This document shows, piece by piece, positions 31,584-35,602 of a stretch of DNA of 35,602 nt (position 1 is its first letter; each line of letters starts with the position of its first letter). The position numbers were made by a program, and so were the translations under genes. Under the pieces are notes generated by a model, which saw only the letters and a list, made by a program, of their open reading frames with translations, did no database searches and was not told the origin of the DNA. The stretch is from Streptacidiphilus jiangxiensis (GTDB taxonomy: Bacteria > Actinomycetota > Actinomycetes > Streptomycetales > Streptomycetaceae). The stretch lies in the NCBI RefSeq assembly GCF_900109465.1, contig NZ_FOAZ01000043.1, positions 1-35,602 on the forward strand, read 5' to 3'.

Positions 31584-32789
31584 GTGCTGATTCCCCTCGC
31601 CGCCGCGCGGCAGATGGTGGCCGACGAGCTGCCCGAACCGGTCCTGCGCCTCGCCCCGGACGCCCTCCAGCCGCACGGGCTACGCGACACCGGCCACCTC
31701 CACCTCGGCGCCCGGTCGCTGCGCGGCCACAAGCAGAGCGGGCAGTGGCACGTCGAGGACCAGGAGCTCGCCGACGCGATCGCCGGCCTCAGCAGCGTGG
31801 CGCGCAGCGCGGGCCCGCTGATACCGGCGGGCCTGACCTGGACCAGCTTGGAAGGCGACTTGGACGACTGGCGCCTGACGGTGCAGCGGGAACTGGTCCG
31901 CCGGGCGGCCGCCTCCCGGCAGCGCAAGAAGGCCGTGGACCTCCTGGACGCTGGCCTCCACCCCGAGGTGCAGCGCCCAGCCGCCCAGGCGATCGAGAAG
32001 GAGCTCGCCTTCCTTCGCGGCCGGCCGCAGCGGACGGAGCCCGCCGCGGTTACGGGGATCGCGGTCCTGGACCTGATGAAGCGACGGACCGGCACCTGGT
32101 GCATACCGGCCCGCTGGGCCGAGGCCCTCGACGCCGCGCAGAGCAGCAGGCGGGCCCTGCTCGCCGAGGCCCGCCGCTGCGCCGGGTGCGGGCGACCGGC
32201 CGACCGGACCCAGGAGTGGGACTGGCGCTCCTCCGGCGCGGACGGGTGGATCACCCAGTGCCCCGACTGCGCGGCCGGCGCCTTCGCGGTCTACGCCGGT
32301 TCGATGCGCGGGGTGCTCTACGTCTCCGAGCGGCGCCGGGCACTGCGCGCGGACGTCTACCTGTGCTGGGTCTGCGGGCTGCGCCAGGCGGTCGACTGGG
32401 AGCACTGCCACGATCACGGCTACCTTCGCGGGCCGGCCTGCGCCAGCTGCAACCACGCCGAAGCGGCCGGGCACGGCGTGTGGCGGAACTTCGACGGCAC
32501 CAACCGGCGCACCACACGCCATCTGCTGCACTGCCACGGCTGCCGCACGGCGCACACCCTGCCCCGCCGCCACCTGGCCGCCCTGGTCACCGCCCGGCTG
32601 CGCGCCGCCGAGCGGCACCCGCGCTGCCTGGCCGAGCCCGTGGTGGAGCTGACCGACCTCGCCGACGGCGGCTTCCACGCAGTGCTGAGCTGCCCCGGCC
32701 GGCACCGGAACCCGCCGAGCTGGGAGACCGAGGTCGAGCAGAGGACGACGGCCGGGTGGGTCCAGGAGCTCCTGGCCGAGCACGGGTGA
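31584..32789 (+). CDS. Recombination endonuclease VII-like HNH protein
   Basis: A 401-residue protein. The C-terminal half has a treble-clef HNH domain of the endonuclease VII type: CWVCG (C261, C264), WEHCHDHGYLRGPACASCN (H274, H276, H278, C286, C289, N290). The usual VDHDH triplet is changed to W-E-H-C-H-D-H. A second cysteine set C199/C202/C226/C229 upstream looks like a zinc finger. The N-terminal 190 residues are unrecognised helix. T4 endonuclease VII resolves branched DNA, and actinomycete copies are frequent on plasmids and phages. The start is a GTG with a weak purine stretch before it. The gene faces the HEPN-motif gene with only 15 bases between stops. Confidence 0.75.
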   Translation: MLIPLAAARQMVADELPEPVLRLAPDALQPHGLRDTGHLHLGARSLRGHKQSGQWHVEDQELADAIAGLSSVARSAGPLIPAGLTWTSLEGDLDDWRLTVQRELVRRAAASRQRKKAVDLLDAGLHPEVQRPAAQAIEKELAFLRGRPQRTEPAAVTGIAVLDLMKRRTGTWCIPARWAEALDAAQSSRRALLAEARRCAGCGRPADRTQEWDWRSSGADGWITQCPDCAAGAFAVYAGSMRGVLYVSERRRALRADVYLCWVCGLRQAVDWEHCHDHGYLRGPACASCNHAEAAGHGVWRNFDGTNRRTTRHLLHCHGCRTAHTLPRRHLAALVTARLRAAERHPRCLAEPVVELTDLADGGFHAVLSCPGRHRNPPSWETEVEQRTTAGWVQELLAEHG

Positions 32790-32804
32790 GCCGCCCGGCC
32801 GGGG

Positions 32805-34082
32805 TCAGCGGCGGGTGTACCGCTCGGCGAAGGGCGTCCGCACGTCCGGGACCTCCACCGCGGCGACGGCGGCGCCGGCCCGCCCTGCGGCCTGGAGCAC
32901 CGCGGTGATGTCGCCGACGGCCAGGGTCTCGGCGGGACAACCACGGCACTCCCCGTCCGCGCGGTGCCCCGGCCCGCCGGCCGCGAGCGCCCGGACGTGG
33001 CCCAGGGCGTCGAGGGGCCGGTCGACGCGCACCGCGTACCAGGTGCCGGCCTGCTCGCCGGCGGGGAGCCCGGCCGCGATCGCCGGGTACATCGGCAGGC
33101 CGACTTCCCCGTCGACGCTGCGGACGAGGACGACCTGGTCGAGGTGGTCGCGCTGGTCGGGCTCGGGCCGGTCAAGGGCGAGCCACGCGGCGGCCTCGGC
33201 ACGAGGCCCCGGGCCCCACAGATACTGCGCGGGGAACCTGGTGGTGGCGTGCCGGGCGTCGTACTCCATCAGCCCCGGGTCGTCGTAGACCGCGCGGATC
33301 ACCAGCCAGGTCAGCTCGTCGTCCTCGCCCTCCGCAGTCAGGTCCTCCGCCCGGGCCGCGCAGATCCGATCCCCGCTCTTCGACCAGCCGAGCGCGACGA
33401 CGCCCCGCTCGACCGGTGCCGGGTACAGCCGGCCTCCGGGCGTCGGGTGGCCCCACAGGTGATTGATGATCTCGGCGAGGTCGGACAGGGTCCGGGCGGC
33501 GTCCACCGGGGTGCTCAGCCCGTAGCTGCCGTGGGCGACGTGGTTGCGCATGTCCTGCAGCACCGGCTCCAACGTGCGGTTGCGCTGCCCGCGCAGAAGG
33601 CCCTCGTGGCGGGCCCAGGACAGCAGCCCGCCGAGCATCCCGTTGAACCGCACCCAGTCCGCCGGGGCGCCGGTCCGGATCTCCACACCCTTCAGCTCTC
33701 GGAAGCGCTCGAAGAACGCCGGGTAGCTGGCCATAGCGATCCGGTGCACCCGCCCCCGGCGGTCGCGCACCTCGACGTCCTGGCCGAGGTAGCGGGCGGC
33801 GAACCGGTCCCTGAGCGCCTGCTCCAGCGCGAGCTGCGCCTGGTCCTCGACCAGGGTGAACAGCTCGTAGCACAGGACACCCCGGACGTAGGCCGCGCGC
33901 AGCTGCTCGAACTTCGCGCGGGTCGTCTCGGCGACGTCGTCGGCCAGCTGAGCCCGGGCCACCACCCGCTGCTGAAAATCCGCCGCGTCCTGCGGGCGCA
34001 TCTTGCCGCCGAGCCCGAGCGGACTGAACACCAGGGTCCGTTCGTCTGGGGCCTGCAGTTCCTCGAGCGTCTTGATTTCCAT
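32805..34082 (-). CDS. Protein with HEPN RNase motif
   Basis: A 425-residue protein. An Ala-rich helical stretch (55-95) with CYELFTLVEDQAQLALEQALRDRF, then RNRTLEPVLQDMRNHVAHGSYGLSTPVDAARTLSDLAEIINHLW, gives a two-helix pattern ending in RNHVAH (R179, N180, H184). This is the R-N-x3-H signature of HEPN ribonucleases, which appear in defence and toxin systems. Residues 215-425 form a second part without a recognised family, including DELTWLVIRAVYDDPGLMEYDARHATTRFPAQYLWGPG. No paired antitoxin (MNT) gene is beside it. An ATG start is used; the ribosome site is weak. It could instead be a non-catalytic HEPN-like scaffold. Confidence 0.65.
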   Translation of the reverse strand: MEIKTLEELQAPDERTLVFSPLGLGGKMRPQDAADFQQRVVARAQLADDVAETTRAKFEQLRAAYVRGVLCYELFTLVEDQAQLALEQALRDRFAARYLGQDVEVRDRRGRVHRIAMASYPAFFERFRELKGVEIRTGAPADWVRFNGMLGGLLSWARHEGLLRGQRNRTLEPVLQDMRNHVAHGSYGLSTPVDAARTLSDLAEIINHLWGHPTPGGRLYPAPVERGVVALGWSKSGDRICAARAEDLTAEGEDDELTWLVIRAVYDDPGLMEYDARHATTRFPAQYLWGPGPRAEAAAWLALDRPEPDQRDHLDQVVLVRSVDGEVGLPMYPAIAAGLPAGEQAGTWYAVRVDRPLDALGHVRALAAGGPGHRADGECRGCPAETLAVGDITAVLQAAGRAGAAVAAVEVPDVRTPFAERYTRR

Positions 34083-34212
34083 GGACCGGTGCCGGCCTTC
34101 CTGGCTGCGTCGTCGTTGATGAACCCGCCAGGATGGGGCTCATCTGCCCCGTGCCGCAACCGGATTGACGGCACCGAGCCCTGCGCGGCGGAGCGCGGCC
34201 AGCTACCGCTTC

Positions 34213-34623
34213 CTACCGGGGCTGAGGCTCCGGGGCCAGTGCGATCGTCATCCACGGCGCGGCGTCGGTGCGGTAGCCGTGTCCGACCGGGGCCACGTCG
34301 CTCTGGTCGGTCAGGCTGAACCCGGTGACCATGATCATCGGTGAGTCGTCGGCGACCGAGGCGATCTGGGTCCCGCACTGCGGGCAGAAGCCTCGCCGCA
34401 GCGTCGGCCAGGTCGCGTACCAGCTCGGCTCGCCGCCGGGTCCGGTCCAGGTCAGCGCCTCCCTGCGGAAGCCGACCCACAGCATCGCCGGCCCGCCGCC
34501 GATCCGCGTGCAGTGCTTGCAGGAGCAGAGATGGGGGTCGTCCGGCTGGCCTGTCGCCTCGTAGCGGATGGCCCCGCACTGGCACTGGCCGGATCGAACA
34601 GCGGGCTCGGCGGCGGTGGTCAC
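34213..34623 (-). CDS. GFA/CENP-V family zinc protein
   Basis: A 136-residue protein with the GFA pattern: GQCQCGAIRYEA (C14, C16), CSCKHCTR (C33, C35, C38) and GFCPQCGTQI (C80, C83), which bind one structural and one catalytic zinc in this fold. Relatives include glutathione-dependent formaldehyde-activating enzyme, but most are of unknown substrate. The GTG with GGGGGAGCCC before it is preferred over a start 36 codons upstream. It is divergent from the ImuA-like gene. The role here is unknown. Confidence 0.87.
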   Translation of the reverse strand: MTTAAEPAVRSGQCQCGAIRYEATGQPDDPHLCSCKHCTRIGGGPAMLWVGFRREALTWTGPGGEPSWYATWPTLRRGFCPQCGTQIASVADDSPMIMVTGFSLTDQSDVAPVGHGYRTDAAPWMTIALAPEPQPR

Positions 34624-34927
34624 GGGCTCCCCCTGGGGTGAAGTGCACGGTGGGGTGCCAGCCTTCCACCTGGGCGATCTCCCGGGGCGGGTGTTCGAAG
34701 GAACTGAACCCCCGCGGGACGAGAGATTCACCCGACCCGGTCACCGCGGCGGCGGCCGGCTGACCGCGCCTTCGCCGTGGAGGGCGCCCCGGCCCGGACG
34801 GAGCGGGGGCCGTCGCGGCGCACAGTCCCTGAGCTGGGCCTTTGTGGATCAAGCAAACGGGTGACGATCCAGCGACGCGGCGTGCGCGGGCTTGCAATTA
34901 ATAGTGCACTAGTTCGATTCTTGGGGT
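34624..34927. other. Divergent intergenic region before the ImuA-like gene
   Basis: No gene is seen in these 304 bases. The left part carries the ribosome site of the GFA gene and GTTCGAAGGAAC (34694-34705). The right 50 bases are A+T-richer (TTGCAATTAATAGTGCAC), a likely promoter of the rightward gene. No canonical actinobacterial SOS box (GAAC-N4-GTTC) was found. Confidence 0.5.
34902..34911. promoter_or_regulatory. Palindrome TAGTGCACTA upstream of the ImuA-like gene
   Basis: A perfect 10-bp palindrome in the A+T-richer stretch, 16 bases before the GTG. TTGCAA at 34892-34897 could be a -35. A repressor site overlapping the promoter is inferred. Confidence 0.35.
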
Positions 34928-35602
34928 GTGGAGACGACGATCAGCGCCCTGGCGGCCCAGCTCCAGCTGCCACGGCCGGCCCCGGTGGTGCCGGTCCTGC
35001 CTGCCCTGGCGGAGCTGCTGCCCGAGCGCGGGCTGCGCCCGGGCGCGGCCGTGGTCGTCGGCGGCAGTACGGCGCTGACCCTGGCGCTGATCGCGGCGGC
35101 GACCCAGCAGGGAACGTGGTGCGCGGCCGTCGGCTTCGAGGACCTGGGGCTGGTCGCCGCTGCGGAGTCCGGCGTCGAGCTGACCCGGCTGGCGCTGGTC
35201 GAACGGCCCGGGGAGCACTGGGAGGAGGCCGCCACCGCGCTGGCCGACGCGGTCGGCGTCCTGCTGCTGCGCCCGGCCGGCACGGTGGGGGAGCGGGCGG
35301 CGGCCCGGATCACGGCCCTGGCCCGCCGGCACGGCTGCGCGCTGGTGGTCGAGGGCGGCTGGCCGTCCGCGCAGGTGCGCCTTCAGGTGACCGGAAGGCA
35401 GTGGACCGGGGTGGGGCAGGGGCGCGGCCGGCTGCGGGCCCGCAGGGTGCTGGTGGCCACCGGCGGCCGCGGCGCGGCGGCGCGCGGGCGCGAGGTGGGG
35501 CTGTGGCTGCCGGACGAGGACGGCGCGATCCGCCTGGCCGAGCCCGCCCGCACCGGACACGGCGCGGCCGAGCGCCGCGGTCACCTGGCGGTGGCCACGT
35601 GA
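34928..35602 (+). CDS. ImuA-like RecA-fold protein
   Basis: A 224-residue protein. GLRPGAAVVVGGSTALTLALIAAATQQGTWCAAVGFEDLGLVAAAESGVELTRLALVERPGEHW is the degenerate RecA/SulA-like core found in actinobacterial proteins encoded just upstream of an ImuB/Y-family polymerase. VVEGGWPSAQVRLQVTGRQWTG and RLRARRVLVATGGRGAAAR are also typical. The P-loop is not canonical. Relatives work in mutagenic translesion synthesis with ImuB and DnaE2. The stop codon is the last base triplet of the window and is preceded by ACG within CACGTGA, so a GTGA overlap with the next gene (expected imuB) is likely. The start GTG has a weak GGGG site. Confidence 0.75.
   Translation: METTISALAAQLQLPRPAPVVPVLPALAELLPERGLRPGAAVVVGGSTALTLALIAAATQQGTWCAAVGFEDLGLVAAAESGVELTRLALVERPGEHWEEAATALADAVGVLLLRPAGTVGERAAARITALARRHGCALVVEGGWPSAQVRLQVTGRQWTGVGQGRGRLRARRVLVATGGRGAAARGREVGLWLPDEDGAIRLAEPARTGHGAAERRGHLAVAT

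Noticed and set aside
34694..34705. GTTCGAAGGAAC as an SOS (LexA) box.
   Set aside because: The half-sites are in the opposite order to the actinobacterial GAAC-N4-GTTC box and lie far from the ImuA-like start.
1..35602. CRISPR array, tRNA, rRNA, insertion sequence or integrase.
   Set aside because: No regular spaced repeats, no tRNA or rRNA pattern and no transposase or integrase motifs were seen.

Overview
The base composition (very G+C-rich, with G/C in most third codon positions), frequent GTG and TTG starts, a WhiB-type protein, large HTH regulators and an actinobacterial prim-pol replication operon point to a filamentous actinomycete of the Streptomyces/Kitasatospora kind. A replication operon and a ParA-led partition operon within 10 kb suggest that the window lies on a plasmid (possibly a large linear one) or carries an integrated plasmid-like element. 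No conjugation gene, integrase or telomere is visible, so the exact replicon type is undecided.

Region 1 (1-12.9 kb) looks like an undescribed sugar/nucleotide-type biosynthetic cluster made of two mirror-like modules. Module A has an XRE-type regulator plus an HD phosphohydrolase on the + strand. Facing away from it on the - strand is an operon of a thymidylate-kinase-like P-loop kinase, a GH3 (NagZ-like) protein and a malate/lactate-type dehydrogenase that runs off the left edge. Module B has a second HTH regulator on + and, facing away on -, two NAD-dependent sugar epimerase/dehydratases, a DegT-type aminotransferase, a second HD protein and an unrecognised 452-residue protein. A family 2 glycosyltransferase sits between the modules. 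The two regulator genes belong to different protein types, yet both carry the same two-part upstream element at exactly the same distances from the start codon, so the modules may form one regulon.

Region 2 (12.9-15 kb) holds a small unknown protein, a GNAT acetyltransferase, an unknown 170-residue protein, and a non-coding stretch with eight TGACGC/GCGTCA copies and a perfect 17-bp inverted repeat.

Region 3 (15-25.6 kb) is the plasmid-like core. It contains a three-gene replication operon (907-residue wHTH/zinc protein, prim-pol primase, P-loop ATPase) coupled by 4-base overlaps, a non-coding stretch with a strong intrinsic terminator, a Fic protein, and a ParA plus putative centromere-binding protein pair. 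A relatively A+T-rich intergenic stretch lies upstream of parA. Third positions in the Fic-Par block look less G+C-biased than in the flanks.

Region 4 (25.6-35.6 kb) is a mixed accessory region: a Ser/Thr kinase with a polytopic membrane tail, a membrane-anchored Mrr-like nuclease, a tiny membrane protein coupled to an unknown protein, a WhiB-like protein, a DUF402 protein, a recombination endonuclease VII-like HNH protein, a protein with a HEPN RNase motif, a GFA-family zinc protein, and at the right edge an ImuA-like RecA-fold protein that usually precedes a Y-family polymerase gene.
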